Source: Molanna angustata
Taxonomy: Eukaryota > Arthropoda > Insecta > Trichoptera > Molannidae
Direction of reading: 5' to 3'
Assembly: GCA_963576475.1 (NCBI GenBank)
Contig: OY754977.1
Location: 9,365,089-9,429,088 of the forward strand
DNA length: 64,000 bases
Within the stretch, counting starts at the first letter, position 1. Every line of letters begins with the position of its first letter. Under the pieces are notes generated by a model, which ran no database searches, had not been told where the DNA came from, and was given only the letters and a program-made list of their open reading frames with translations. Of the stretch, positions 21,553 through 31,229 are shown in pieces. A program made the translations under genes and the position numbers.

Positions 21553-21882
21553 TATAGATACTACAACGGGAGATGCTCAGAAGAACTTACATCCCTGGTC
21601 CCTCTTCCACCCATTCACAGTAGAGTCACTCGTTTTACTCAACCTCAACATCCGTTCACAGTAAACCTTCAATATACACGAACTAGTCGTTTCTCGATAT
21701 CTTTTATTAACACAGCAGCCCGGCTTTGGAACGATCTTCCGAATTCTGTGTTAATCTTTTTAAAACCCGAATCCATATCTTCCTGAGCAGATTGCAAACC
21801 CTCCCCAACGCTGCGTAGTGCGCTTCTTCGGAAGAGTATAGTGGACCCCAATCCTAATAGTTGGTGTCCCCATGTTTATTGT
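21553..21882 (+). pseudogene. non-LTR retrotransposon C-terminus and 3' end (family J)
   Basis: An open stretch encodes YYNGRCSEELTSLVPLPP, then RTSRFSISFINTAARLWNDL and PNSVL, then stops. The GRCSEEL and T-AR-LWN-LP-SV blocks are the C-terminal signature of Jockey/CR1-group ORF2 proteins. The 3' end GGAAGAGTATAGTGGACCCC, then GTTGGTGTCCCC, is shared with 12205-12522 and 34555-34735. RT and endonuclease are missing, so this is a 5'-truncated copy. Confidence 0.75.
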
Positions 21883-22012
21883 AAATTAATATATACCGGC
21901 CGTTTATTGTAAATTAATATATACCGGCCGTTTATTGTAAATTAATATATACCGGCCGTTTATTGTAAAATATATACCGGCCGTTTATTGTAAAATATAT
22001 ACCGGCCATTCG
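21869..22012. repeat. minisatellite, 28-bp then 25-bp units
   Basis: GTTTATTGTAAATTAATATA then TACCGGCC is repeated about three times at 28 bp, followed by two 25-bp units lacking AT from the middle. It starts exactly at the 3' end of the family J fragment, so it may have grown from the element's tail. Confidence 0.85.
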
Positions 22013-22279
22013 CCTTTTGAATTGAATACTCCGAACCTATACTTGCCCTTCATCAATAATTTGTCACGACTTTATTAAGTGAAATATTGGAATTGGGGTA
22101 CGTAGACTCTTTATTTTTCAACAATGCATATAAAACATTGCGTGTAATTAATTGAAGCGCAAATTGTATGTTTAATTATGAAGGTTCTCTCTGGCCTACC
22201 CCACATAAAAATCGTAAAATGGTGCATAAAATATAATTCGCTTTTGTGGCAACTGTCAAACATCATGATTTTATTTTGA

Positions 22280-22600
22280 ATTTCCTGTTATTATTTATTT
22301 ATTTGCCTTTTATCACACCATATTTATAATTACAACAATAAGTTGATTACTGCTGCCCAACTAGGAAATCCTGTTCTAGGGCTAGCAGTTTACAATTTTT
22401 ATTGACAATTATATGCAATTATGAACCTGGTGATTGTTCCCGTTCCACATTAAATATTTACACAATCTCAACTTTCTGCACTCACAATCATTACTTCAAC
22501 AAACATATGGGCTCACACAAAACAGATCAACCAGGTCCCAATGTTCGCCATAATACCTGTCATAAATCCAATCTCTGACGCAATTTTTATTTCAGAGCCA
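22280..22600 (-). mobile_element. non-LTR retrotransposon 3' UTR with (AAAT)n tail
   Basis: On the minus strand the region contains GCTAGCCCTAGAACAGGATT, then TTCCTAGTTGGGCAGCAGTA and AATATGGTGTGATAAAAGGC, ending AAATAAATAAATAAT. The layout matches 3' UTRs of Jockey-type insect elements. No coding part remains. The family name is an inference. Confidence 0.5.
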
Positions 22601-23261
22601 TAGAAAGAGACTAGTTATCTATGTTGTTGTAATTAATATGAATCACATGGTTATTGGTTTCGATGTTTTGTAACATTATTAATAAATTATTTACATGTAT
22701 GCCAATTTTGAACAAGGTCAAATTTACGGCGTGAAATATTATTTATATTTAAAAGGCGCCTCCCGTCCCTTCCCTTCGAATTCAGTCACCAACAATTATA
22801 TATTTTTCTGATATCGAAAGTAGTTAAATTTCACATTACTAAATTAAAATTTATTAGCTATCTACTTACGTCAGTTTTAAACCTATACTGGACCATTTAA
22901 ATTTTAACCTATGGTTAAGATTGTCATTTAAACCTATGGTGAATCCGGACGTGGCGAAGGCTGGCAGAGAATACTCTTTCAACTTACGATTAAAATTGTT
23001 ACCAGTTCTGAGAAGAAAGAATTCTTAATAATTGACGAAGTTTTTATTTTGTAGAATTCCATTAAAAATGATGTCTATAATTCAAAGTAAAACAATTTTT
23101 TGATTCCACATGAATTTAATTTATGCGATAGGCCTATTTCACCTTGTTAGGGCATTTAGATTAGCTCGTAAAATTATAGACATTAAGAAAGAATTCATTA
23201 ATATTTTCATAATTCACTTGTTTTTTTTATTTAAATAGTATTCCGTTATTAAGTTTATATT
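22601..23261. other. AT-rich sequence, nothing recognised
   Basis: Contains a small repeated phrase (AAACCTATGGTNAA-like, near 22880-22945). No gene or repeat end. Confidence 0.35.
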
Positions 23262-23325
23262 CTGCTAGGAATCGAACCCTGTATTCTTCGGAAGACTTCA
23301 AACTAAGCTGTCTTTAGTTATTGTA
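23262..23325 (-). repeat. SINE-like head fragment with B box
   Basis: The minus strand contains ACAGGGTTCGATTCCTAGCA, an exact RNA polymerase III B box in the context seen in family S copies. The upstream A box is decayed. Confidence 0.45.
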
Positions 23326-23842
23326 AAAATATAAATAAAATGATTGATTTCCAGTTAATTTATACTTAATCGCTAAAGCAAAGTCTATCGATTCTTTCGC
23401 AGAGAAATTTTCGTATGCAAATTGCCTACATATAATATTTTTTCGTGTTTTGAAATACTGTTCATGTTGGCACCGCCGAGTAGATAATAATGGTACGTTC
23501 GTGTCAAAAGGTAATTGAAAGATAGTACCTACGTAGTAAAATTTACCCACCATTTTAAACACTGACTTATCAGTAAAATGTTTTTTTCATTGTTAGTGTT
23601 TTTGTCATGTACATATTGAGTCAACTTAACGTTTACTATTTGTTTACCATATTTGACGTGATTAAAGTTGTGTGATAAGAACGGCTGTAAATATAGGATA
23701 ATTGTGTGTACTGTTAAAATATATTGTTGTCCTTATTTCAAATATGAACGTCGTATGTATTTAAAAAAAAGTTATCATGAAGGTTATTTGTTATAATTGG
23801 TTAGCTTCCGCCAATGGTCTGAAGTTTTTTTGACAAATCAAA
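23326..23842. other. AT-rich sequence, nothing recognised
   Basis: No supported feature between the SINE-like fragment and the minisatellite. Confidence 0.35.
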
Positions 23843-24325
23843 AGTCTAATATAGTTATGAATTTGAAGTCAAATATAGTTATTATTTAGAAATCACATAT
23901 AGGTAGCTATGAATTCGAAATTAAATAAAGTAATTATTTAGAAGTCAAATATAGTCATTATTTAGAAGTAAAATATGTATAGTCATTATTTAAGTTATGA
24001 AGTCAAATATAGTTATGAATTCGAAGTTAAACATAGTCATTATTTAGAAGTCAAATATAGTTATGAATTCGAAGTTAAATATAGTTATGAATTCGAAGTC
24101 AAATATAGTTAATTCGATTTCACATATAGTTATGAATTCGAAGTCAAATATAGTTATGAATTCGAAGTCAAATATAGTTAGGAATTCGAAGTCAAATATA
24201 GTTATTAATTCGATGTCACATATAGTTATTTATTCGAAGTCAAATATAGTTATGAATTCGAAGTCAAATATAGTTATGAATTTGAAGTGAAATATAGTTA
24301 TTAATTCGATGTCACTATGAATTCC
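23843..24325. repeat. 24-bp minisatellite
   Basis: Unit GAATTCGAAGTCAAATATAG then TTAT is repeated about 18 times. It is irregular and degenerate before about 24060 and regular from 24060 to 24300. Because 24 is divisible by three, it produces a spurious periodic MNSKSNIV reading frame. Confidence 0.92.
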
Positions 24326-24808
24326 AAGTCATAAAATATTTCAGCGAGAAGGAAACAACGATTTAAAATTCGATTTCAATATTTGATGTATATATAATAT
24401 AAATTCGTCAAATAAATATTAGTGTGGTAAAAGTATTTCTTTTCTGGCTTTAAGAAAAAATCGAGTACATCAAAAATAAGTAGATGAATATTTGTTTATA
24501 TTATATAATAATATTATATTAGTGCTGCCATTAATCTATCGTAAATAATAATTAAGTAGGTATATAATGTTAAGAACCTATATAAAATGTATATACTTAT
24601 TGGTAAATTAATAATATACCTCGGTCTAATGCCTAGCTTATCACTGATTAAGTTATATATCATACTGTTAGTCATCTGTGTATTTTGATATATTATGTCT
24701 ATTCGTACATGTCGCAGGTCAATCATAATATTCAGTAAATGTGTGTCGGGTCTATGCATTTCTGAAATAAAATAAAATTTTAACGATATTGTAAACTATA
24801 GTTAAAGA
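24326..24808. other. AT-rich sequence, nothing recognised
   Basis: No supported feature. Confidence 0.35.
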
Positions 24809-25137
24809 GAAAATTTTTATTTTATTTTATTTATACAACTTTTTTACACAAATAAAAAATAAAGTGGTTACGCAGCATATTATAAAATTTATAAAAGTAA
24901 TACAAAACTTGTTATTGGGTGCGTGTTAAATAAATATTTGACATAGTACATGTTAGTTGCCCGAGAAGAAATATTAAATAAAACAGATAACAATTAAAAA
25001 TACAATATCAATACACATTACAATTACAGACGGAGACATATTAGAAATGATTGAGAATTACAAGTTTTATATAGGTTTGTACATTACATCATCATCACAA
25101 ATGGTACAACATTTAAGAAAAAATACAATTGCTCATT
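24809..25137 (-). repeat. A-tailed repeat 3' end, interrupted by the LOA element
   Basis: On the minus strand the region ends TTGTATAAATAAAATAAAAT, an A-rich tail typical of retrotransposed sequence. At 24908 (plus strand) it contains CTTGTTATTGGGTGCGTGTT, which recurs at the end of the SINE-like copy at 57799-57977. The LOA element inserted at 25138 separates it from sequence continuing at 30566. Confidence 0.4.
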
Positions 25138-25150
25138 TAGGTACATGACA
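25138..25150. repeat. 13-bp target-site duplication, left copy
   Basis: TAGGTACATGACA is identical to 30553-30565 at the other end of the LOA element. Confidence 0.92.
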
Positions 25151-25190
25151 GTCCTTCGAAATCCAACCTCACGTCCTCGTCGTGAAGGGC
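25149..25190 (+). promoter_or_regulatory. candidate internal promoter start of the LOA element
   Basis: The 5' end ACAGTCCTTCG resembles the initiator used by arthropod non-LTR elements, which start transcription at their first base. A CGTCGTG motif about 28 nt further in resembles the downstream promoter element of the Jockey type. Start-site mapping would be needed to confirm it. Confidence 0.35.
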
Positions 25191-25438
25191 GGGCAACTGA
25201 CCGGTGTGTGTCCTAGGGGCAGGCAACAGTCAGGCTAACGAGGCCCTGGTCTACCCAAGCCAAGGTGGAAAGTATCGTGCCGAGGGCTGAATGGTACCGG
25301 GGTAGCAAATCTTTAGTTCCGGTATCGTGAACGATCTCTTCAGGGCACCGGGCGAAACCCTGTCGTAAGCAGCCTTCCACCCACATGAGGCTCTGTGGGT
25401 GGTGACCGTTTATTTCCTCAATACTCGTGGGAACAACT

Positions 25439-26761
25439 ATGGAACCAAAAAATAAAAAACTACAAATTATTCAAGGGGACTCTTTGAAGAACCCAAAAAC
25501 CTGCACTGCGGCGGGACCATCCTCCGTGGGGCATGGGACTTCCAGTACGCTACAGAGGAACATGGTACTGCCTAGTGCGGGACCGTCCTCTGGGGCGGCT
25601 GAGGCCTCTATTGCACCAAAGGGGAAAAAGGAACCGCTTACCGGTGTAACATCAAAGCCGCCCAAATACAGTGGGGCGGCAAGAAGGAAGTACAAGAAAC
25701 TTCTTGCAAAGGGTGGGACTCAAATGTCTGGGACAACCGGACAAGGTGAACCACCAATGGTAAAGGAGAGGGATGGAGTGATGAAGCCTAAGGCCTCTAA
25801 GAGACCTAGGGCTGTATCCGAAACTCCCTCGCCCAACCAACCGAAAAAGAGGACAAACCAGGTTGAGAAATCGCCTCATATGGTTGATGCCTCATATGCA
25901 AGTAAGATCTCTACCTTTAAGGTAGCCGTCATTAGGGAATCCTATCCTGAAGCCCATATGACGGAAGAAGATCACCGCCTGCTGAAAATCAAGGTTCTTG
26001 AGAAGGTGGATGGAACGCCAGATGGTGAATTCCTCCCCGATTTTGAGGGCTCTTTCCTGGGAGGGGGAGCGGCAATATTTAAATGCCTAGATACAACCTC
26101 CAAAGACTGGCTGATCCGCTTTCTGGACAACACAGAACTGGGGGCAGGACCAAAGCTGAGGGCGATTGACGCTCGGAACCTTCCCAAACCAGTTAAGATG
26201 TCCATGCGGACAGAAGATCCGGTAACTGACACTAAGTCACTACTGGCAAGGATCAACCGCCTGAACAAAGGGTACAATACAAACCTTTGGAAAGTGGTTG
26301 ATAGGCAAGTGGACAGCAAGGGTCAAAGGCTGATAATCCTGGTTGACAGGGTATCGGCAGAGGCTCTGCGAACACAAGGCTACAAAGCCAGGGCTGGGGT
26401 GGATAGAGCACATTTCAGGATCTTATCCACTCCAGATCCCCCAAAAAAGGCTATCGAAGTAGTACCTTCGGTGGAAAAGGTGGTGGAGATGGAATCTGAG
26501 CCATCTTCATCGGAGAGGGCTGGTGGAAACCCACCACCTTCACCGATGAAGGAAATGGACTTGGAGTCTGAGCCATCTTCATCGGAGAGGGCTGGGAGTA
26601 ACCTACCACCTTCACCGATGGAGGGGATAGACTTGGAGTCAGACTCTGAAACCATCAAACCCACAACTGATGAATCGGATGCTGATGCTATTTTGACATC
26701 AGACGAAAGTGGTAATGAGTTACCAGAACCCAATTTGGGAGACGGGACTCCGAAACCATAA
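25439..26761 (+). CDS. LOA-element ORF1, gag-like nucleic-acid-binding protein
   Basis: 440 codons from the ATG at 25439 (the frame is open a little further upstream, but only from a GTG) to TAA at 26759-26761. The N-terminal third is basic and low-complexity (AARRKYKKLLAKGG, then KPKASKRPR and PNQPKKRT), as expected for RNA binding. The middle (roughly residues 155-335) contains FKVAVIRESYPEAHMTEEDH and FLGGGAAIFKCLDTTSKDWL. This resembles the domain of unknown function (DUF4780 type) found in ORF1-like proteins of arthropod retroelements. The acidic C-terminus has a 24-residue direct repeat starting ESEPSSSERAG (26492-26635). No CCHC knuckle is visible in ORF1. Known role of such proteins: ribonucleoprotein formation with the element RNA. 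Function here is inferred. Confidence 0.85.
   Translation: MEPKNKKLQIIQGDSLKNPKTCTAAGPSSVGHGTSSTLQRNMVLPSAGPSSGAAEASIAPKGKKEPLTGVTSKPPKYSGAARRKYKKLLAKGGTQMSGTTGQGEPPMVKERDGVMKPKASKRPRAVSETPSPNQPKKRTNQVEKSPHMVDASYASKISTFKVAVIRESYPEAHMTEEDHRLLKIKVLEKVDGTPDGEFLPDFEGSFLGGGAAIFKCLDTTSKDWLIRFLDNTELGAGPKLRAIDARNLPKPVKMSMRTEDPVTDTKSLLARINRLNKGYNTNLWKVVDRQVDSKGQRLIILVDRVSAEALRTQGYKARAGVDRAHFRILSTPDPPKKAIEVVPSVEKVVEMESEPSSSERAGGNPPPSPMKEMDLESEPSSSERAGSNLPPSPMEGIDLESDSETIKPTTDESDADAILTSDESGNELPEPNLGDGTPKP
26492..26635 (+). repeat. 72-bp tandem duplication within LOA ORF1
   Basis: Two in-frame copies start at 26492 and 26564, each encoding ESEPSSSERAGxNxPPSPM then xxxDL. A third start (ESD) appears at 26636. 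The copies differ at a few sites. Confidence 0.88.
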
Positions 26762-26780
26762 ACAAGATCGACAACAGCTA

Positions 26781-29700
26781 ATGACTTCAGGACACGTGAC
26801 TGAGGGACAAAACCAAGAACCGATCAAATGTGTGCAAATAAACCTTCATCACAGCAAAGCAGCAACGGCGTCTTTATGCCAGAAGCTTGCTAAAGGTTTA
26901 TTTGACATCGCACTTATTCAAGAACCTTGGTTACACAAGGGCAAAGTAAGTGGACTTGGGGGAGCAGGAGGATCAATTTATTCATTGAACACCTCAAGTA
27001 AACCCAGAACCTGTATTTACGTCAAGAACAAAAGGAGTTCACTACCTTTAACGCACTTTTGCTCTAATGACCTAACAGCAGTAAAGATTAAATTTCAAAG
27101 GGGAGATATAACTGAGGACCTTATAATAGCCTCTGTTTATCTTCCATATGATACAGTTGAACCTCCTCCAACAAAGGAACTGAGGGACATCATCAGCTAC
27201 TCCTCTGATAACCACATACAGCTATTGGCTGGCTGTGATGCAAATGCACACCACATTACATGGGGGAGCAGCAACTGCAATTCAAGAGGAGAGAGCCTAC
27301 TGGAATACCTATGCTCAACGAACATGGGGATTCTCAATTCAGGTAATAAACCTACCTTTGTTATTTCTAATAGAGAGGAAGTTATTGACTTAACGTTAGG
27401 GTCCAATAAATTATGGAACTTAATAACCAACTGGCACGTATCTGATGATCTATCTTTTTCAGATCACAGGTACATTTGCTTCAATATAAACTCAACAGTT
27501 GGACCTGTAAATACCTATAGATCCCCAAAGAAAACAGATTGGGAGGGGTATATTAGGGATTTGAAGGAACAACTATTAAATGTGGAAATAAAAACCCATA
27601 CAGTAACAGATATAGAGGACACGGTAGACAAAATACAAGACTCCATTCTGTTCTCTTATCAAAACAACTGTCCTACCAAACCCATACATTCAACAAAATG
27701 TGTGCCCTGGTGGACTAAGAAACTTTCTGAGCTAAGATCTAATGCCAGGAAGAAGTTTAATGCAGCTCGTGTAGCAGGTAACTGGGAAATATATAGAGAG
27801 GCCCTTACATGCTACAACAAAGAACTGAGGAAAGCCAAAAGAGCATCCTGGAGGGACTTCTGTAAGAACATAGAAAATACCCCGGATAAATCCAAAATTG
27901 GAGTAATTATGGCCAAAGATAAAGCTGAGGGGCTGAGTACCATAAAGCTTCCTGATGGCAAATTTACCGATACTGGGGAAGGTACATTGAAGCAACTGTT
28001 CAAAGTGCACTTTCCTGGATCAAAAGTACTAAATCAAACAGGAATAGAGCAGGAGTCATCAAATACCATAGGGACTAAATATAGAACCAATAGGGACGAC
28101 TGGCTTCTTGCTAAATCGGTAATCAACCAGTCAAAGATTAAATGGGCAATTGGCACCTTCAAACCATTTAAATCACCAGGTAGCGATGGCATTATACCCG
28201 CATTCCTTCAACAAGGAATCAATTTATTGACATCGCCATTATGTTATATTTTCAGAGCCTGTCTAGCATTTGGTTATATACCGAAAGCATGGAGACAGGT
28301 AAATATAGTCTTCATACCTAAACCAGGGCGTGAAAATTATACAGAGGAAAAAGCTTTTCGACCAATTAGCTTAACCTCCTTTCTTCTCAAGACACTGGAA
28401 AAACTGGTTGATAGGCATCTGCGGGACGGGGCACTAAGAAGAAATCTGTTGCACCAATACCAATTTGCCTATAGTCCGGGTAAATCCACAGAAACAGCAC
28501 TACATGAGGTAGTGCTGAGTATTGAGAAGGCAATAAACTATAAAGAACTGGCACTTGGAACATTCCTAGACATCGAAGGGGCTTTTGACCAGACCACATA
28601 CGATGTAATAACCAATGCTGCCAAAAGGCACAAAGTTGAACACACTATATGTCAATGGATCAACTCAATGCTAAAAAGTAGAACCGTAGCATCTACTCTT
28701 TTTGGGGATACAGTGAGGGCTTCCGCTAACAGAGGCTGTCCTCAGGGGGGAGTACTATCACCCCTGCTGTGGTCGCTGGTGGTGGACGAGCTGCTTGTGA
28801 TCCTTGAAGGGAAGGGAATAAAAGCTATAGGATATGCTGATGATATAGCTATCATTGTTAGTGGAAAATTTCCAAGAACAGTCTCAGAAGTGACTCAGTC
28901 AGCCATTAAGGCAGTCGAAGAATGGTGCAACAAAGTAGGACTGAAAATTAACCCCAAGAAAACAGTCCTGGTACCATTCACAAAAAAGAGGAAACTGGAG
29001 GGGTTAATTGAACCAACTCTTTTTGGAATACAGATTTCACTGAGTGACCAAGTTAAATATCTTGGAGTCATAATCGACAAGAGATTAAGTTGGAAACAAC
29101 ATGTGGATTACATATGTGACAAAGCATGCAGAGTTTTCTGGGCATGTAGAAGAACCTTTGGCAAAACATGGGGGCTAAAACCTAAAACTCTGTACTGGGT
29201 CTACACCACTGTAATTAAACCAGTCATCATCTATGCTGCACTGGTATGGTGGCCTAGAACCAAACTCGTATCCTGTGAGAGCCAACTAAGTAAGGTACAA
29301 AGACTTGCATGCATGGGAATCACAGGAGCTATAAGAACTGCACCAACAGCTGCTATAGAAGTCCTACTTGGCCTCCCACCTCTACAAATAGTGATTGAAG
29401 CAGAGGCAAGGCTAGGACTATACAGGCTGGTATGTAATGGCTTATGGAACCATAAACGCATTAGCTATGGTCATACCAATTTCAAATGGGACAGAGAACT
29501 GGATTCACTATTACAAATGAATTCAGACAAAATGACACCAAAATACCACTATCATAAACCATTCACGGTTAGATACCCAACCTACAGTGAATGGGATGAG
29601 GAAAAGGGGTTTAAACCCAAAAAGCCGGGGCTGATCTGGTATACAGATGGATCTAAAACCGACCATGGCACCGGTGCAGGAGGACATTGCTGGGGAACAA

Positions 29701-30467
29701 AAACCAAATTTTCATATAGCCTCGGACAATATCCAACTGTATTTCAAGCAGAAATCTATGCCATAATAGAATGTGCACTTGAGAATATAAACAAAGCCTA
29801 TAAAAACAGGAATATTTATATACTATCAGACAGTCAAGCAGCCCTTAAGGCACTTGAATCAAGCCAGTTCACATCAAAACTGGTATGGGATTGCCTAACG
29901 TATCTCACAAGGCTTGGAGAACACAACAAAGTTCATTTAGTGTGGGTTCCTGGCCACAGAGGAATAGAAGGCAATGAAAAGGCAGACAAGTTAGCTAAAA
30001 TAGGGTCAAGGACTCCTTTTATAGGACCTGAACCATTACTTGGGCTACCTGCAGCGACAATCAAAAAGTCGACAAAGGATTGGATCACAATCCAACACAT
30101 AGAATTCTGGAAAACCTGTAGTGGTCAACGACAGGCTAAAGAATTCATCGAAGGGCCCTCCAAAAAGAGGAGCAGGGAACTGCTAAACCTAAGCAGGAAT
30201 CAACTAAGAACCATTACCGGTTTATTCACTGGCCACTGCCATCTTAAAAGACACCACTTCATAATGGGGATCGTAGAAGACCCAAACTGCAGAGGGTGTC
30301 AATATGAGGAAGAAACTGCCTCACACGTGATCTGTGAATGTCCAGCATTTTTGGAAGCCAGACACAAACACCTAAGGGCATATACACTAAAACCCAAGGA
30401 CCTAGGGGGCATCCCAACTAGCAGAATCCTGGGATTCATTGAAGAGACCAAGCTGCTATTAAGATGA
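26781..30467 (+). CDS. LOA-element ORF2: endonuclease, reverse transcriptase, RNase H
   Basis: 1228 residues if read from the ATG at 26781, 19 nt past the ORF1 stop. The same frame is open upstream to an ATG at 26715 that overlaps ORF1. Domains in order: an apurinic-type endonuclease (QEPW with Glu48, CDANAHHITWGS, SDH at 227-229); a reverse transcriptase with KSPGSDGI, FRPISLTSFLLKTLEKLVDR, PQGGVLSPLLW and catalytic YADD at 685-688; a thumb region (KYLGVIIDKRLSW); and RNase H with WYTDGSKT (Asp956), FQAEIYAI (Glu991), ILSDSQAAL (Asp1017) and WVPGHRGIEGNEKAD. A C-terminal knuckle follows (Cys1170, Cys1173, His1182, Cys1185). All catalytic motifs are present and unbroken. The enzyme nicks target DNA and copies its RNA by target-primed reverse transcription. 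The ORF lies in a different frame from ORF1, so termination-reinitiation or frameshifting is likely. Confidence 0.93.
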   Translation: MTSGHVTEGQNQEPIKCVQINLHHSKAATASLCQKLAKGLFDIALIQEPWLHKGKVSGLGGAGGSIYSLNTSSKPRTCIYVKNKRSSLPLTHFCSNDLTAVKIKFQRGDITEDLIIASVYLPYDTVEPPPTKELRDIISYSSDNHIQLLAGCDANAHHITWGSSNCNSRGESLLEYLCSTNMGILNSGNKPTFVISNREEVIDLTLGSNKLWNLITNWHVSDDLSFSDHRYICFNINSTVGPVNTYRSPKKTDWEGYIRDLKEQLLNVEIKTHTVTDIEDTVDKIQDSILFSYQNNCPTKPIHSTKCVPWWTKKLSELRSNARKKFNAARVAGNWEIYREALTCYNKELRKAKRASWRDFCKNIENTPDKSKIGVIMAKDKAEGLSTIKLPDGKFTDTGEGTLKQLFKVHFPGSKVLNQTGIEQESSNTIGTKYRTNRDDWLLAKSVINQSKIKWAIGTFKPFKSPGSDGIIPAFLQQGINLLTSPLCYIFRACLAFGYIPKAWRQVNIVFIPKPGRENYTEEKAFRPISLTSFLLKTLEKLVDRHLRDGALRRNLLHQYQFAYSPGKSTETALHEVVLSIEKAINYKELALGTFLDIEGAFDQTTYDVITNAAKRHKVEHTICQWINSMLKSRTVASTLFGDTVRASANRGCPQGGVLSPLLWSLVVDELLVILEGKGIKAIGYADDIAIIVSGKFPRTVSEVTQSAIKAVEEWCNKVGLKINPKKTVLVPFTKKRKLEGLIEPTLFGIQISLSDQVKYLGVIIDKRLSWKQHVDYICDKACRVFWACRRTFGKTWGLKPKTLYWVYTTVIKPVIIYAALVWWPRTKLVSCESQLSKVQRLACMGITGAIRTAPTAAIEVLLGLPPLQIVIEAEARLGLYRLVCNGLWNHKRISYGHTNFKWDRELDSLLQMNSDKMTPKYHYHKPFTVRYPTYSEWDEEKGFKPKKPGLIWYTDGSKTDHGTGAGGHCWGTKTKFSYSLGQYPTVFQAEIYAIIECALENINKAYKNRNIYILSDSQAALKALESSQFTSKLVWDCLTYLTRLGEHNKVHLVWVPGHRGIEGNEKADKLAKIGSRTPFIGPEPLLGLPAATIKKSTKDWITIQHIEFWKTCSGQRQAKEFIEGPSKKRSRELLNLSRNQLRTITGLFTGHCHLKRHHFIMGIVEDPNCRGCQYEEETASHVICECPAFLEARHKHLRAYTLKPKDLGGIPTSRILGFIEETKLLLR

Positions 30468-30552
30468 ACCAATAAATGGAGCAGCACAATAGATCAAGAT
30501 GGTCGCAGTGCAGGGACTACAAAAGAACCACTCCCAATAATAATAATAAAAA

Positions 30553-30565
30553 TAGGTACATGACA
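30553..30565. repeat. 13-bp target-site duplication, right copy
   Basis: TAGGTACATGACA follows the (AAT)n-rich tail and is identical to 25138-25150. Confidence 0.92.
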
Positions 30566-30957
30566 AAAATCAGGAACCAAAAATCGCTGCATACAGTATA
30601 AACATACCATACATATATGTAGAATTAAAAAAAAATGTCGTTGTAACTCCAATAAATCGATAGTTCTTAAAAGCTACAAAATTTGGTGGAAAGAATTATT
30701 AATTTTACACATTGGAAAAAATACTTAATTTATACTTAAAAAACTAGGTAGGTACACAATAAAACAAAAAAAAACATATAAATATATATGTGAAGAAATC
30801 AAAAATAAGTTAGAAAGTTAGCCATTTTCAAATTTTCATTTATGTTGCAAAACCGCGCTCATCTTTAAATCAGTGTATTTTATTTTTTGTTACTTTATCA
30901 TATTTTCTTATAATTTTTACAGGTAAAAATAATAATAATAATAATATTGAACACTTC
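30566..30957. other. AT-rich sequence continuing the LOA insertion target
   Basis: Sequence after the duplication. No gene recognised. Confidence 0.4.
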
Positions 30958-31081
30958 TAACCAACCAGTGTTTCCAGCCCAGAGAAGCAATATTTGCGTG
31001 AGAAATGAATTTAAATAAATTTCTCCTCTGCTGGGAATCGAACCCAGGATGCAGAAACCAAACTAACTGTGCCACGGCGGG
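30958..31081 (-). repeat. tRNA-derived SINE-like element (family S), best copy
   Basis: The minus strand starts CCGCCGTGGCACAGTTAGTT (A-box-like) and has a perfect B box, GGTTCGATTCC. It is followed by the family tail CAGCAGAGGAGAAATTTATT, TTTCTCACGCAAATATTG and GGCTGGAAACACTGGTTGG. The same order occurs at 60332-60445 and 21209-21366. Confidence 0.7.
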
Positions 31082-31229
31082 TTTTTTATGTAAGTCTTGC
31101 TATTGGTTTAGATGCTGATGGCTCCTTCACCAGGCTAATTTACAAGTCGTCAGCTCCTAAATATGTAGCAATAAGATTAAGAAAAAACGTGGTTTTTTAA
31201 AAGATTTAATATTTATATCATTCAACTCA

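Larger units (their letters stand above)
25151..30552 (+). mobile_element. full-length LOA-type non-LTR retrotransposon
   Basis: This 5.4-kb unit has a GC-rich 5' UTR of about 290 bp, ORF1 (25439-26761), ORF2 (26781-30467), a short 3' UTR and an (AAT)n tail, between perfect 13-bp direct repeats. ORF2 starts with an apurinic-type endonuclease containing QINLHHSKAATA, a phrase characteristic of LOA/Lian-like elements. It also carries RNase H and a CCHC knuckle after the reverse transcriptase, as expected for LOA/I-group elements. Both ORFs are free of stops and frameshifts and the flanking duplication has no mismatch. This implies a young, possibly still competent copy. Clade assignment is by motif recognition, not phylogeny. 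Confidence 0.93.

Noticed and set aside
24063..24290. Frame encoding MNSKSNIV repeats
   Set aside because: The 24-bp minisatellite is a multiple of three, so any stop-free unit gives a periodic frame. There is no sign of a gene.
26709..26780. ORF2 start at the earliest open codon (26709 or ATG 26715)
   Set aside because: 26709 is GTG. The ATG at 26715 overlaps ORF1, and the encoded 22 residues show no family similarity. The ATG at 26781 after the ORF1 stop was preferred, but this is not certain.
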